A stretch of DNA of 29,919 nt from Leptospira adleri (GTDB lineage Bacteria > Spirochaetota > Leptospiria > Leptospirales > Leptospiraceae). Numbering within the stretch: position 1 is the stretch's first letter; each line of letters opens with the position of its first letter. Positions 19,746 through 28,351 of this stretch are shown here, one piece after another. The stretch spans positions 1 through 29,919 of the forward strand of contig NZ_NPDU01000055.1 in assembly GCF_002811985.1 (NCBI RefSeq), given 5' to 3'. The position numbers and the translations under genes were made by a program. Under the pieces are notes generated by a model that did no database searches, was not told where the DNA came from, and was given only the letters and a program-made list of their open reading frames with translations.

Positions 19746-20504
19746 CTTATCGGTTCAAACGTACTTTTGACGGGAGTTCCGATCCTGAACGAGTTGCACG
19801 AGCACTACAGCGCTTCTCTGATTTTAAGCAAAGACAAACCCTTTCGATTCAAAGCCGGATCCAGCGACTGGATGGAATCCCGATCCATCTTCGTACGTCC
19901 GAACGTCGAACAACAGTTAGACGCTCAGAGCGAAGACGTATTCATATTTCATTTTGATCCGGACAACATCCGCGTCCACGGCGCGTTCTTCCGATTCTCG
20001 TCCGATTTTCTGGAACTGGATCCACATCTTTATGCAAGAATCTTAAAATTCTTAAAAGCTCCCGATTCGGAAGAGGATGCAATCCGTCTCTGGAAACAAA
20101 TATTAAGCGAACTCAAAAAAGACACGAGCCGATCCGAGGAAAGGGATCCAAGAATCGATAACGTGGTTCGAAAATTGAACGAGTCCGTTCCTGAAATCGT
20201 TTCTCTGGAAGAATTGACCAAGTCCACCGGTTTGTCCGAAAGCAGATTGATGCATCTGTTCAAAGACGAGGTCGGAATTCCGATGAGAAAATACATTCAG
20301 TGGTTGAGAATCAAAGCCTGCGTCCTTTCGTTGTCCCGCGGCAATTCGCTTACGGTCGCTTCTCATGAAGCAGGATTTGCGGATCAGGCCCACATGAGCA
20401 GAACTTTTCGGGAGATGTTCGGTCTCAAACCCTCACTTTTTTTAAAAAATAGCAGTTCCGTTCAAGTAATCTTCTGCGATTTCGAGGATGATATCCAACT
20501 CTAA
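19728..20504 (+). CDS. AraC-family transcriptional regulator
   Basis: The 258-residue cytoplasmic product has an N-terminal cupin-like sensing part (about 4-90: FLIGSNVLLTGVPILNELHEHY, then FVRPNVEQQLDAQ) and a two-HTH AraC/XylS domain at about 143-241, with SLEELTKSTGLSESRLMHLFKDEVG in the first HTH and LTVASHEAGFADQAHMSRTFREMFG in the second. The effector is unknown. The start is difficult: ATG 19728 has no ribosome site and sits in the loop of the upstream terminator; the in-frame GTG at 19701 adds nine residues and also lacks a ribosome site. The sensor pattern resembles known AraC N-termini from about residue 4, so the start must lie here. It could be leaderless or translated only from readthrough or refolded RNA. 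Confidence 0.85.
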   Translation: MAGKLFLIGSNVLLTGVPILNELHEHYSASLILSKDKPFRFKAGSSDWMESRSIFVRPNVEQQLDAQSEDVFIFHFDPDNIRVHGAFFRFSSDFLELDPHLYARILKFLKAPDSEEDAIRLWKQILSELKKDTSRSEERDPRIDNVVRKLNESVPEIVSLEELTKSTGLSESRLMHLFKDEVGIPMRKYIQWLRIKACVLSLSRGNSLTVASHEAGFADQAHMSRTFREMFGLKPSLFLKNSSSVQVIFCDFEDDIQL

Positions 20505-20577
20505 AAGAAGCCGACTCATCCGTGTTCGACGGACCGGATCGAAGAATAGCTTTTAACAACGATGAAGGGAGTTGAAA

Positions 20578-21069
20578 ATGAAACCAATCGAACAGTGGCT
20601 GACGGAATACGCTGATAGCCATCAAAATAAAATCAACAAAAGAATCCATTGGATCATGGTACCGACGATCATGTTCACGTTACTCGGCATGTTATGGTCC
20701 ATTCCTTCCGGATCCATACAAAGTTTTCTTCCGGAATCCTTGGGACAAGCTCGTCTTTTTTTAAACTGGGCGACAATCTTCGCTTTGGTAACCGGAATCT
20801 TTTATCTAAGGCTTTCCATTCCGATGTTTATCGGAATGATGCTCATGGTAGTCGTGATGTTGTCCGGAATCTACTACATCGCACTTTCCGGAGTTTCCAC
20901 TTTGATCAGTCTTTCTGTAGGAGTTTTTATCGTAGCTTGGGTTTTTCAATTTATCGGTCATAAAATCGAAGGAAAAAAACCTTCTTTCTTCAAAGACCTT
21001 CAATTTTTACTGATCGGCCCCGCTTGGTGTCTGAGCTATTTCTACAAAAAAATCGGAATCTCCTACTAA
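20578..21069 (+). CDS. DUF962 / Mpo1-like membrane protein
   Basis: The 163-residue product has four or so hydrophobic segments (about 25-43, 58-75, 80-100, 108-125) and the DUF962 marks: W..EY..SHQNKINKRIHW near 7-25 (H15 and H24 as likely iron ligands) and FIGHKIEGKKPSFFKDLQFLLIGPAW near 124-149. Yeast Mpo1 of this family is a 2-hydroxy-fatty-acid dioxygenase in lipid breakdown; bacterial members are mostly untested. ATG 20578 is chosen over TTG 20572 because AAGGGAG (20565-20571) is six bases before it. It lies 73 bases after the AraC gene with no terminator between and is ended by a good terminator, so the two may be one unit. Confidence 0.82.
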   Translation: MKPIEQWLTEYADSHQNKINKRIHWIMVPTIMFTLLGMLWSIPSGSIQSFLPESLGQARLFLNWATIFALVTGIFYLRLSIPMFIGMMLMVVVMLSGIYYIALSGVSTLISLSVGVFIVAWVFQFIGHKIEGKKPSFFKDLQFLLIGPAWCLSYFYKKIGISY

Positions 21070-21124
21070 GACTTCGTTTAAGCAAAACGATAAAAAGACA
21101 TCGGCTTTCCGATTCGAATCAAGG

Positions 21125-21149
21125 CGGGACTTTTTAGTCCCGTTTTTTT
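21125..21149 (+). terminator. Intrinsic terminator after the DUF962 gene
   Basis: CGGGACT (21125-21131), TTTT, AGTCCCG (21136-21142), then seven T. Confidence 0.9.
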
Positions 21150-21240
21150 ATGATTATAAGAATCGAATCCGATCTAAAATCAAGACGGTCCCCGCAAAAC
21201 GTTTGACTGCGCGGAAAACCGGACTAAAACTTTCGTCCTT

Positions 21241-21246
21241 AAGGAG
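21241..21246 (+). promoter_or_regulatory. Ribosome binding site supporting a TTG start
   Basis: AAGGAG lies eight bases before TTG at 21255; no ATG is available nearby in frame, so this site decides the start. Confidence 0.75.
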
Positions 21247-21254
21247 CATCCGAT

Positions 21255-21854
21255 TTGAAAACACGACTTGAGACTCGATCTTTCACAAGAAAAGAATTCT
21301 TACAGACTTCGACAAAACTTTTCGTTTTGATGGGAACTGCGGGCGCGATTCTTCCCGTCGCTACCAATTGTTCGTCGGCTCCGGAAGGAATACAAAACAA
21401 AGGACTCGGTTTTGATTCCCTATCCGAAGCTCTGAAATATTTGGATACATTAGAAAAATCGAATTCTATTTCCGGTTACGGAACCTGGGACGCGGGAAAG
21501 GTAATGCTTCACTGCGCTCAATCGATTGAATATTCGATCCAGGGATATCCGGAAAATAAAAGCGCTCTTTTTCAAAATACGATCGGCAAACTCGTCTTCC
21601 TAAAATTCTCCCTTTCTAAAAAGATGTCACACGACTTGGAAGCGCCGATTCCCGGAGCAACCGCAATCCAATCCGATTTAGAATGGAGAAAAAGTCTCGG
21701 CGTTCTAAGAAACACAATTCTAAATTTTCAATCCTACTCCGGGGAACTCAAACCGCATTTCGCATACGGAAATTTATCCAAAGAAGAATACGACCAAGCC
21801 CATGCGATGCACATAGCCAATCACTTCAGCTTTCTGACGGTTACGAATTCTTAG
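21255..21854 (+). CDS. DUF1569 (DinB-like) lipoprotein
   Basis: The 199-residue product starts at TTG with a strong ribosome site. The N-terminus reads [15 protein letters not shown], close to a twin-arginine (Tat) motif with Arg-Lys in place of Arg-Arg, then a hydrophobic core and PVATNC, so it may be exported folded and lipid-anchored at Cys39. The mature part is a helical bundle of the DUF1569 type: [17 protein letters not shown] near 84-100 (His91) and [15 protein letters not shown] near 178-192 with histidines placed as metal ligands of the DinB-like fold. Families of this fold include metal-dependent thiol and small-molecule enzymes; substrate unknown. It is a single-gene unit between a plus-strand terminator and a minus-strand terminator. 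Confidence 0.75.
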   Translation: MKTRLETRSFTRKEFLQTSTKLFVLMGTAGAILPVATNCSSAPEGIQNKGLGFDSLSEALKYLDTLEKSNSISGYGTWDAGKVMLHCAQSIEYSIQGYPENKSALFQNTIGKLVFLKFSLSKKMSHDLEAPIPGATAIQSDLEWRKSLGVLRNTILNFQSYSGELKPHFAYGNLSKEEYDQAHAMHIANHFSFLTVTNS

Positions 21855-21967
21855 CGGAATAAAAAGGCTGATTCGGATTATTTCTAGTTTGTCAAAATTT
21901 TTCTGAAAGAATTTTGTTCGTTCGTAGTCTCGAACTGGAATGTAAAAAACGGAAATTCGAAAAAGAC

Positions 21968-22006
21968 AAAAAAATAGACTTCGGAATTCCAAAGAATTCC
22001 GAAGTC
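21968..22006 (-). terminator. Intrinsic terminator of the PF10118 gene
   Basis: GACTTCGGAATTC (21977-21989) and GAATTCCGAAGTC (21994-22006) form a 13-pair perfect stem around CAAA. On the minus strand the stem is followed by TATTTTTTT. It is 48 bases past the end of the minus-strand gene. Confidence 0.88.
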
Positions 22007-22053
22007 CGAGAGCAAGTGTTTCGGATGGATACGTAAGTGAAAAAAATGTAAGA

Positions 22054-22887
22054 TTACAAAGCGGCGAGTTTCGCTTCCGCGAGTTCGTATCCGCCCATCT
22101 GATCCGGATGAAAATCCCTTCTGAAATACTTTAGAAATCCTTTATACAATGGCGGAACGGAAATTCCCATCTGTTCGCGCGCGTATTTCCGATCGTGTTT
22201 GAATTTTTTCCAGGAAACTTCCTTATCGGCGAGTAAGAACCAATACTGGAATAAAATCGCGTACGACCAGAGCATCACCGATGCGATCGCGTATCCGGCG
22301 ATTCTTAAAAAATAACTCGGAGCGACTTCCTGCAGAACGTCGTAAACGACCGATTTGTGTTCGATTTCTTCGCACGCGTGCCATACGAGCAGTTTTTTCA
22401 TATCGCCCTGAACGTCTTTTGCAAGATCGTGTTCCAAAGATATTTCTCCGAGCGTAGCAGTATAGTGTTCCAGCGCGGCGGTGATCGAAAGGTTGAGTTT
22501 GGGTCCGAATAGAAAACCCAACAGATTAAAGATGATCTTGTAGCAGGTAAAATGATAAAACTTTGCGATTCGATCCAAAGGTAATCCGAAATTCCGAATC
22601 GAAGTCCAAACCCTCTCGTGTTCCTTTCCGTGCTGCACTTCCTGACCGATAAAAGCTTTGATCCGGTTCTTCAAAGATTCGTTTTGAATCCGGTCTTGAA
22701 ACGGCTTCACGCTTCTGATAAAAAATCTCTCTCCTTCCGGAAAGATCACGTGAAAGCTATTCACAGCGTGGGTCATGATTGCGTTGTCATTGAAATAGTA
22801 TCTCGGAACATTCTCCAGAGCTTCAAAATCCATCTTTCGGACGGAAGGAGAGTTCCCATCGATCGTTCTTATAAACGGTTTTTTCAT
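22054..22887 (-). CDS. PF10118-type putative metal-dependent hydrolase
   Basis: The 277-residue product is a ferritin-like helical bundle with the metal-ligand pattern of PF10118: FPEGERFF (E51, E53), GQEVQHGKEH (E83, H86, H90), ITAALEHYTA, and WHACEEIEHKSVVYDV. A hydrophobic stretch AIASVMLWSYAILFQYWFL near 205-225 suggests membrane contact. The reaction is not known; members are labelled predicted metal-dependent hydrolases and look more like carboxylate-bridged di-iron proteins. The ATG at 22887 is chosen because GAGG lies six bases upstream; the longer frame from TTG at 22971 has an implausible basic extension. Confidence 0.82.
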   Translation of the reverse strand: MKKPFIRTIDGNSPSVRKMDFEALENVPRYYFNDNAIMTHAVNSFHVIFPEGERFFIRSVKPFQDRIQNESLKNRIKAFIGQEVQHGKEHERVWTSIRNFGLPLDRIAKFYHFTCYKIIFNLLGFLFGPKLNLSITAALEHYTATLGEISLEHDLAKDVQGDMKKLLVWHACEEIEHKSVVYDVLQEVAPSYFLRIAGYAIASVMLWSYAILFQYWFLLADKEVSWKKFKHDRKYAREQMGISVPPLYKGFLKYFRRDFHPDQMGGYELAEAKLAAL

Positions 22888-23002
22888 TTCCAACCTCTTC
22901 ATTCGAAAATCATTTTTCCAACGCAGGATAAGAATACCCGATCTTCGGGATTGGTTCTGCGCGAATCCCAAAAGCGCTGATGGATTTCAAAATCGGCTAG
23001 TA

Positions 23003-23038
23003 TTTTTGAAGAGAGAATCCGGATTCTTCCTTCAAAAA
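23003..23038. promoter_or_regulatory. 36-bp inverted repeat between the PF10118 gene and tRNA-Val
   Basis: Arms TTTTTGAAG (23003-23011) and CTTCAAAAA (23030-23038) flank the perfect 14-bp palindrome AGAATCCGGATTCT (23014-23027), with two mismatched bases on each side. The T run is 5' and the A run is 3', the reverse of a terminator, so an operator or cruciform is likelier. It lies 116 bases before the PF10118 start and 75 before the tRNA. Confidence 0.55.
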
Positions 23039-23113
23039 AGATTCTGAGGAAGTCTGAACTTAGGAATCTTCTTTACGAATTATGCGGGATGCAAATTCTG
23101 GAACGCAAGGTAA

Positions 23114-23190
<77 letters not shown>

Positions 23191-23255
23191 CCCTTCCTTC
23201 GAAAACGCTTCGAGTTTGTTTTTAGCGTCGGGAATTTTCCTTTAAGATTCTCAAT

Positions 23256-24461
23256 ATGCCCGATCCACGCAATAAGATCATCACACAAACGATACTTGTT
23301 CTTTCCTTGGTGAGTCTTCTGACGGACGTCGCTTCGGAGATGCTCTATCCGATTCTTCCCATCTATTTAAAGGAAATCGGTTTTTCGATTTTTCTCATCG
23401 GAATTTTGGAAGGAGTCGCGGAAGCCACCGCGGGTTTTAGCAAAGGTTCCTTCGGAAGAATGTCCGATCTTTCCGGAAAACGATTGCCCTTCGTTCGCTG
23501 GGGTTATCTTCTCAGCGCGATTTCGAAACCTCTCATGACTTCTTTCGCTTCTCCGATTTGGGTTTTTCTCGTCCGCACGACGGATCGTCTAGGAAAAGGA
23601 ATTCGAACTTCCGCGAGGGACGCGCTCCTTTCGGATGAAACTACGATCGTGAACAAAGGAATGGTTTTCGGTTTTCATCGATCGATGGATACGTTCGGCG
23701 CCGTTTTGGGTCCGGTCTGCGCGCTCGTCTTTCTTTACTTTTACCCCGGACATTACAAAGAATTATTCTTATTCGCGTTCGTTCCCGGAATTCTTGCGAT
23801 CGGATTTACGTTTTTGATCCGTGAAAAATACAGGGAACCCACTCCGAAAAAGGACGGCGAGAATTCCCATTCAATATTGCTTTTCTTTCAATATTGGAAA
23901 ACGTCTCCATCGTCTTACAGAAATCTCTGCAAGGGAATTCTTCTTTTTTCCCTTTTCAACGGGTCCGACGTTTTTCTTCTTTTGCGGTTGAAAGAATTCG
24001 GACTGAGCGATTCGGCTTCGATCGGAGCTTATATCTTTTACAATCTCGTCTACGCCGGCGCGGCGTATCCTCTCGGGATCTTAGGAGATAAGATCGGATT
24101 GAAAAGTCTTTTTATATTCGGACTGGCTTGTTTCTCCTGCGTATATTTTGGAATGGGATTCGGAACTTCCTCCTGGATTCTCTGGGTTTCGTTTTCGATC
24201 TACGGAATTTTTGCCGCTTCCACGGAAGGAATTTCAAGAGCGTGGATCACCAATCTCGTACCTCGAACCGAAACGGCAACTGCATTAGGAACTTTTAATG
24301 CGTTTCAGAGTCTTTGTATGATTCTCGCGAGTTCGATCACCGGATTTCTTTGGACACAGTGGAATTCCACCGTCGCGTTAAGCGCTTCCGGAATTGTCGC
24401 GCTCGTTGCGGGGGCTTATCTTTTTTTCTCGGAAGCCCCAAAAAAACAAAAAAGCTCCTGA
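23256..24461 (+). CDS. Major facilitator superfamily (MFS) transporter
   Basis: The 401-residue inner-membrane product has about 12 hydrophobic segments. The N-terminal half has SLVSLLTDVASEMLYPILPIYL, the GRMSDLSGKR loop resembling MFS motif A (G-x-x-x-D-x-x-G-R/K) at about 67-76, and DRLGKGIRTSARDALLSD, the mark of a subgroup that often neighbours stress or metal genes. A second G-D-K-x-G loop (GILGDKIGLKSLF) falls in the C-terminal half. The substrate cannot be told. ATG 23256 has only a weak upstream site. The stop codon lies inside the hairpin shared with the next, convergent gene. Confidence 0.85.
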   Translation: MPDPRNKIITQTILVLSLVSLLTDVASEMLYPILPIYLKEIGFSIFLIGILEGVAEATAGFSKGSFGRMSDLSGKRLPFVRWGYLLSAISKPLMTSFASPIWVFLVRTTDRLGKGIRTSARDALLSDETTIVNKGMVFGFHRSMDTFGAVLGPVCALVFLYFYPGHYKELFLFAFVPGILAIGFTFLIREKYREPTPKKDGENSHSILLFFQYWKTSPSSYRNLCKGILLFSLFNGSDVFLLLRLKEFGLSDSASIGAYIFYNLVYAGAAYPLGILGDKIGLKSLFIFGLACFSCVYFGMGFGTSSWILWVSFSIYGIFAASTEGISRAWITNLVPRTETATALGTFNAFQSLCMILASSITGFLWTQWNSTVALSASGIVALVAGAYLFFSEAPKKQKSS

Positions 24462-24474
24462 AGTCAGGAGCTTT
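24440..24474 (-). terminator. Terminator, mainly for the HEAT-repeat gene, sharing the MFS stop codon
   Basis: AAAGCTCCTGA (24451-24461) and TCAGGAGCTTT (24464-24474) pair over 11 bases. Read on the minus strand, the stem is followed by TTTTTTGTTTTTTT, a strong terminator for the unit ending at 24536. On the plus strand only three T follow. The MFS stop TGA (24459-24461) is within the left arm. Confidence 0.85.
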
Positions 24475-24535
24475 CATACACCGGTTTGGTTTGATTTTTT
24501 ATTTAACGATCGAGTTTAGAATTTCGACTCTTCCC

Positions 24536-25411
24536 TTATTCCACCGATATTACGGAAATGGATGGAAGTTTAAATCCGAGAACGGTTCCTAAATCTTTTC
24601 GGATTTGATCGCGGACGCTTTGTTTATCTTCGACAAGAAGCGCCTGACGCAGATAAAACTCGGCCGCTTTCAAATCCACTTCTCCGAGCGCCATGGAAAC
24701 GCGGTAACGAACCATAGGACTTTCGCTCTTGAGCATGTCGCAGAGAACGTAAAAATTCTTATCGGCTACTTTTAGAATTCTTACGATAGAATTGAGAATC
24801 GCCGCCCGCGTGAAGTCGTTCTTTTCCTTTTCCAAAGTGGAAACGAGAAAGTTTACGGTTTCTCTGCGGTTCATATATTTTAATCCGTCCGCGGCCGACG
24901 CGCGGATATAATAATTCGAATGGCTGAGCGCGTTTACGAGAACGTCTTCGGATTCCTTCGCGTACGGATAACTTCCGATCGTTCTCAGGATTTCTCCGGC
25001 CGCGATGACCATCGTATAATCGTCCTTATTCGTAAAATACGGTTCGTCCTTTTCGGTGATGGTAGGCTCGATCTTTTTGTATTCTTCGATCGTAGGTTTG
25101 ATCGCGGACTCTTGGTCCATCACGGAAAGAGCTTGGGCGATCGTATATTTCAGATAAGGATGATTTTCCAAAGACTTGGGAACTTTCGGATTTCCTTTGA
25201 GAGCGTTTAAAAGAGGACGAACCGCGAGTTTATTGCTTACGAATTTGAGATAATCGGCGGCGTCCACTTTCTCTTCGTAAGAACCGGATTCTAACTTTCG
25301 GATCTGATCGTAGTAGGCTCTATCCGCGTATTCCATCGCCTTATCGGAAGAAAATAAAGACGCGGTGCAGATAGAAAACAGAAAGATAGAGATCGAAATA
25401 TTCTTAAACAT
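24536..25411 (-). CDS. Secreted HEAT-repeat protein
   Basis: The 291-residue product has a signal peptide ([22 protein letters not shown], cleavage near 20-24) and an all-helical repeat body. HEAT-like helix pairs include [79 protein letters not shown] and [32 protein letters not shown] arrays are protein-binding scaffolds; the periplasmic partner is unknown. AGGGAA lies before the ATG. It follows phaR by 49 bases on the same strand with no terminator between, so it is probably the second gene of that unit. A phycobilisome lyase-type annotation sometimes given to such repeats is not supported here. Confidence 0.75.
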   Translation of the reverse strand: MFKNISISIFLFSICTASLFSSDKAMEYADRAYYDQIRKLESGSYEEKVDAADYLKFVSNKLAVRPLLNALKGNPKVPKSLENHPYLKYTIAQALSVMDQESAIKPTIEEYKKIEPTITEKDEPYFTNKDDYTMVIAAGEILRTIGSYPYAKESEDVLVNALSHSNYYIRASAADGLKYMNRRETVNFLVSTLEKEKNDFTRAAILNSIVRILKVADKNFYVLCDMLKSESPMVRYRVSMALGEVDLKAAEFYLRQALLVEDKQSVRDQIRKDLGTVLGFKLPSISVISVE

Positions 25412-25460
25412 GGAATTCCCTCTCTTGTAATATCGGTTTTTGGAATCTCGGGTTAAAGTT

Positions 25461-26021
25461 TCAGGCTTCCTTTTCTTTTACACTTTCCGCAATTTTACGG
25501 ATTTTTTCCGAGAGATCTTCCAATGGTAAATCGGATTCGGTGGATTCTTCCAGCTCTTTTCCGATTTTTTTGAGGTCCTCTTGGATTCGAAGTTTGTTCT
25601 CGGAGGCTCGCGTCGCCATGTGAGTGAGGAGATCGTCCCTGTATTCTGTCGCCATCTCGAGTTTGAGTTCCCCGAGGGATATCATCGACTGGAGAATTTT
25701 TTCGAGTCTTTCTCTGGTTAGATAACTGGCTCCGATACCGCCCAAGACCAATCTACCGAAAAGAGAACTGATATCCTTGCCAGTTTCTCGAATCAAAGCG
25801 GAAAGCATAAAGTTGGAGAATTCCTCGTTTCTTTGTCCCAGAGAAACTTTGAGAAACGTTTGTCCGAGAATCTTAGGAGTGATGTCCGAACCCGACATAT
25901 TATCGATAACACGAATTTCTTCTCCGTTGATGATCATCTCGGCAACGTCCTCGAGAGTAATGGTCTTACTCGTCTCGGGATCGTAGAGTCTTCGGTTCGC
26001 GTATCGTTTGAGGAGCTTCAT
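25461..26021 (-). CDS. phaR: PhaR-type polyhydroxyalkanoate synthesis regulator
   Basis: The 186-residue product has the PHB/PHA accumulation regulator DNA-binding domain at residues 1-60: [28 protein letters not shown], with the [14 protein letters not shown] core that defines the family, then [22 protein letters not shown]. The C-terminal half is a long charged helical region. In polymer-storing bacteria PhaR represses phasin and synthase genes and binds the polymer. No synthase or phasin gene is in the window, so the target here is open; a general carbon or lipid regulator is possible. It diverges from the pseudo-receiver gene across 76 bases. Confidence 0.88.
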   Translation of the reverse strand: MKLLKRYANRRLYDPETSKTITLEDVAEMIINGEEIRVIDNMSGSDITPKILGQTFLKVSLGQRNEEFSNFMLSALIRETGKDISSLFGRLVLGGIGASYLTRERLEKILQSMISLGELKLEMATEYRDDLLTHMATRASENKLRIQEDLKKIGKELEESTESDLPLEDLSEKIRKIAESVKEKEA

Positions 26022-26097
26022 TTTAATTGGTTGCGTCTTTTACGCATCGCACAATTCTAGAATCCGTCGCAAAACCCTTCGGTCAAGCAAAATACCC

Positions 26098-26970
26098 ATG
26101 CCAAGCCTATTGTTCGATTGTCTCTTTCTGAACGGACTCACAAAAAAAGAGGAAAAACTTCTGCTCTCTCTTCTTGATTGGAAAGAAATTTCCTTTTTGG
26201 AATGGGCGAGCGCGGGAAGATTTCCGGAAACAAAGTCCGGAGAAATCGTAATCCGTAAATCGATCGAAACGGATTCTTTGTCAACGGCGTTGGATTGGTC
26301 TAAACAACCTCTCTTAATCGGAAGAATCGATTCCAAACTTTTGAAAGATCTTTTCGATCACGGTTTGAATTACTTTTTGAATTTAGAATCTTCCAAGATC
26401 GTAGATATTCCTTTGGAAGAAATTCCGCAGAAGAAGGGATTGAATTCCATGGTAGTCGGCCCCGATCCTCTTTTGTATCAGAGGATCCGCGCGCATCTGA
26501 GGGCGATGGGATGGGAGGCATATCCGTGTAAGGAACTTTCGATTCTCAGAGATCGTTATAAGGAATACGAACCCGGAATTCTGTTTTTAGATTGGGAACG
26601 GCTCAACGTCAAGGAGGCCGTGGAACAACTCAGGAATCTTCCGCAGAGATCGACCTTTCCTCCGGTGATAGGAATCAGGGACGTAAAAAGGGAAAATTTG
26701 TTTCAAGATCTTTCGATGGGGATCCGCGATTATTGTCCGGAACTATATTCCGAAAAAGAAATATTAGAAATTCTGAATCAATCTTTATACGAAGCGGAAA
26801 GGGAAAATATCGGCGCCGAAAATCAGAAAAGAATCGTTTTCGAGTTTAGAACCGGGATACAACCCACCGGAATTCGGATCGAAAGAATCGCGCCGACCCA
26901 GTTTTCAACGGATCGGCTGGAAAAAATCAAACTCAGGAACTTGTTGAGTTGGATGCGGAATTTTCTCTGA
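26098..26970 (+). CDS. Receiver-like (CheY-fold) protein with degenerate active site
   Basis: The 290-residue product has no membrane segment. Residues about 116-232 follow the receiver pattern: [28 protein letters not shown], then [12 protein letters not shown] with D165 in the phospho-acceptor place, VIGIRD, and [19 protein letters not shown]. The usual second acidic residue is P/D-mixed (GPDP) and the K of the loop before the last strand is absent, so phosphorylation is doubtful. The N-terminal 110 residues and the C-terminal 55 ([17 protein letters not shown]) match no family I know. An in-frame start at 26008 would overlap phaR; the ATG at 26098 is preferred though its ribosome site is weak. 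Confidence 0.55.
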   Translation: MPSLLFDCLFLNGLTKKEEKLLLSLLDWKEISFLEWASAGRFPETKSGEIVIRKSIETDSLSTALDWSKQPLLIGRIDSKLLKDLFDHGLNYFLNLESSKIVDIPLEEIPQKKGLNSMVVGPDPLLYQRIRAHLRAMGWEAYPCKELSILRDRYKEYEPGILFLDWERLNVKEAVEQLRNLPQRSTFPPVIGIRDVKRENLFQDLSMGIRDYCPELYSEKEILEILNQSLYEAERENIGAENQKRIVFEFRTGIQPTGIRIERIAPTQFSTDRLEKIKLRNLLSWMRNFL

Positions 26971-27007
26971 TTGATTGTTCGGACAAGCCGAATCCCGCCG
27001 AAAATTT

Positions 27008-27026
27008 CTTGAAGTCGGACTTCAAG
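27008..27026. repeat. 19-bp palindrome of the GGACTTCAAG family
   Basis: Arms CTTGAAGTC and GACTTCAAG surround one G. It shares its right side with the palindrome at 6324-6340. It lies 38 bases after the pseudo-receiver stop, where it could also act as a weak terminator, though no T run follows. Confidence 0.6.
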
Positions 27027-27119
27027 CCCGTCTTAGAGTAAAATCCGCTTGTAAAAAACTCCGTTTTGTACGTTTCTTTTTTCGCTTTTAAAATCACGAC
27101 TCGAACCCATTTTGGAATC

Positions 27120-27551
27120 ATGAATTCCATCCAAATCAAATCGATCGAAAGTCCGGAGGAAATTCTTTCCACCTTTCCCGTGATGAATCAGCTGAGACCC
27201 GATCTAAAAAAAGAGGAATATCTGGCGCTCGTTTCTTCGATGATGAAAGAAGGTTATCTTATGGCAGCCGCTTTGGAAAATTCCGAAGTCTGCTCCGTTG
27301 CGGGTTATCGTTTCGGCACGATGCTCTCGCGCGGAAAATATTTGTACGTGGACGATCTTGTCACCGATAGCTCCAAACGTTCCCGAAATTTCGGGAAGTC
27401 GCTTTTTGACTGGCTCGTGACCGAAGCAAAAAAGAAAAACTGCGATCAATTTCATTTGGACAGCGGCGTTCAGAGATACGAAGCGCATCGATTTTATCTA
27501 AGAGAAAGAATGATCATTTCTTCCCATCATTTCGTCATGATGTTAAAGTAG
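27120..27551 (+). CDS. GNAT-family N-acetyltransferase
   Basis: The 143-residue cytoplasmic product has the GNAT core: strand YLYVDDLVTDSSKRSRNFGKSLFDWLVTEAKKKNC, in which KRSRNFGKSL occupies the acetyl-CoA pyrophosphate loop (R/Q-x-x-G-x-G/A) and LVTD precedes it, then FHLDSGVQRYEAHRFYLRERM as the final helix-strand. It transfers an acetyl group from acetyl-CoA to an amine; the acceptor is unknown. The ATG at 27120 matches the family start and has GGA before it; a longer frame from 27066 adds an unlikely leader. The KTSC gene begins eight bases after its stop. Confidence 0.83.
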   Translation: MNSIQIKSIESPEEILSTFPVMNQLRPDLKKEEYLALVSSMMKEGYLMAAALENSEVCSVAGYRFGTMLSRGKYLYVDDLVTDSSKRSRNFGKSLFDWLVTEAKKKNCDQFHLDSGVQRYEAHRFYLRERMIISSHHFVMMLK

Positions 27552-27559
27552 AATTTAGA

Positions 27560-27754
27560 ATGTTAGAAACACATTATATTTCTTCACCCGAAATCGAATC
27601 CGTCGGATACGATCCCGATATCAAGGAACTTCGCGTCCGAATGAGAAACGGAAAAGAGACCCTCCTTTCAAAAATCGAAAAGGAAACCTATACGGAACTC
27701 ATGCAATCCGGGGCTAAAATGAAGTTCCTGCAAAAACTGATCGACACGGTTTGA
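27560..27754 (+). CDS. KTSC domain protein
   Basis: The 64-residue product is one KTSC domain (PF13619): SSPEIESVGYDPDIKELRVRMRNGKETLLSKIEKETYTELMQS. KTSC domains are small and are often found with lysyl-tRNA synthetase or RNA-related partners; the final K-T-S-C motif of the family name is replaced here by KFLQKLIDTV. It follows the acetyltransferase after eight bases, so the two are co-transcribed. The function is unknown. Confidence 0.75.
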   Translation: MLETHYISSPEIESVGYDPDIKELRVRMRNGKETLLSKIEKETYTELMQSGAKMKFLQKLIDTV

Positions 27755-27771
27755 TTTCTTTTCCAATTTCC

Positions 27772-27782
27772 AATTATTGTTG
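27772..27782. promoter_or_regulatory. Candidate MarR half-site at the marR promoter
   Basis: AATTATTGTTG here is, on the other strand, CAACAATAATT, which matches 10 of 11 bases with CAACAATTATT at 28941-28951 beside the peroxiredoxin-like gene. This would fit autoregulation of the MarR gene, which starts at 27826. Confidence 0.4.
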
Positions 27783-27825
27783 AAGTAATTATTTCCGATG
27801 CAATGATTGGATCGAGGTAAAAACG

Positions 27826-28293
27826 ATGCCACGTCCTAAAGAACAAAAAACTTCGCAGCTTGTCGATACCGCATTCGCGTATTATTTTCATAGAACGGAT
27901 CGTCTTTTGAGACTTCATTTTACAAAACTCATGTCCGATTTCAAAGAGGATATTACGGTCGAACAGTGGATTCTTCTCAACCAACTATCGTCGACGGGGA
28001 GCGCCTCACAAACGGACCTTGTGGATAAAACCTTCAAAGACAGACCGAACGTCACTCGCCTTTTAGACGGATTGGAAAAAAAGGATTTAGTACAAAGAGA
28101 GGACGATCCGAACGATCGAAGAAAATTTCAAATAACGATCACGAAAAAAGGGAAAGCCCTCTTGGATAGAACGGTTCCGCTTATGCTGAAAGAAAGAAAG
28201 TTTGTCTACAAAGGTCTCAGCAATTCCGACTTACAGGTTCTAAAAAGAATTTCTGAAACGATAGAAAACAACGTTTTAGACGGAAGAATCTAA
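27826..28293 (+). CDS. MarR-family transcriptional regulator
   Basis: The 155-residue product is a winged-helix regulator: dimerisation helices at the ends, recognition region TGSASQTDLVDKTFKDRPNVTRLLDGLEKKDLVQ near 63-96 and the wing DDPNDRRKFQITITKKG near 98-114. There is no cysteine in the protein, so it is not a thiol peroxide sensor of the OhrR type and probably responds to a small ligand. GAGG lies ten bases before the ATG. It converges with the peroxiredoxin-like gene, which has a MarR-type palindrome by its start. Confidence 0.88.
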   Translation: MPRPKEQKTSQLVDTAFAYYFHRTDRLLRLHFTKLMSDFKEDITVEQWILLNQLSSTGSASQTDLVDKTFKDRPNVTRLLDGLEKKDLVQREDDPNDRRKFQITITKKGKALLDRTVPLMLKERKFVYKGLSNSDLQVLKRISETIENNVLDGRI

Positions 28294-28351
28294 TATGTTT
28301 TCCCGTTTCAGAATACAAAGCCCGTTCTAACGCGTCTCTTTTTTTGGAAAC

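Noticed and set aside
26008..26097. An N-terminal extension of the pseudo-receiver gene into phaR
   Set aside because: It overlaps the start of phaR and reads a basic leader with no support; the ATG at 26098 is better.
28294..28351. A terminator between the convergent marR and peroxiredoxin-like genes
   Set aside because: A T run (28339-28345) is present but I find no stem before it; not called.
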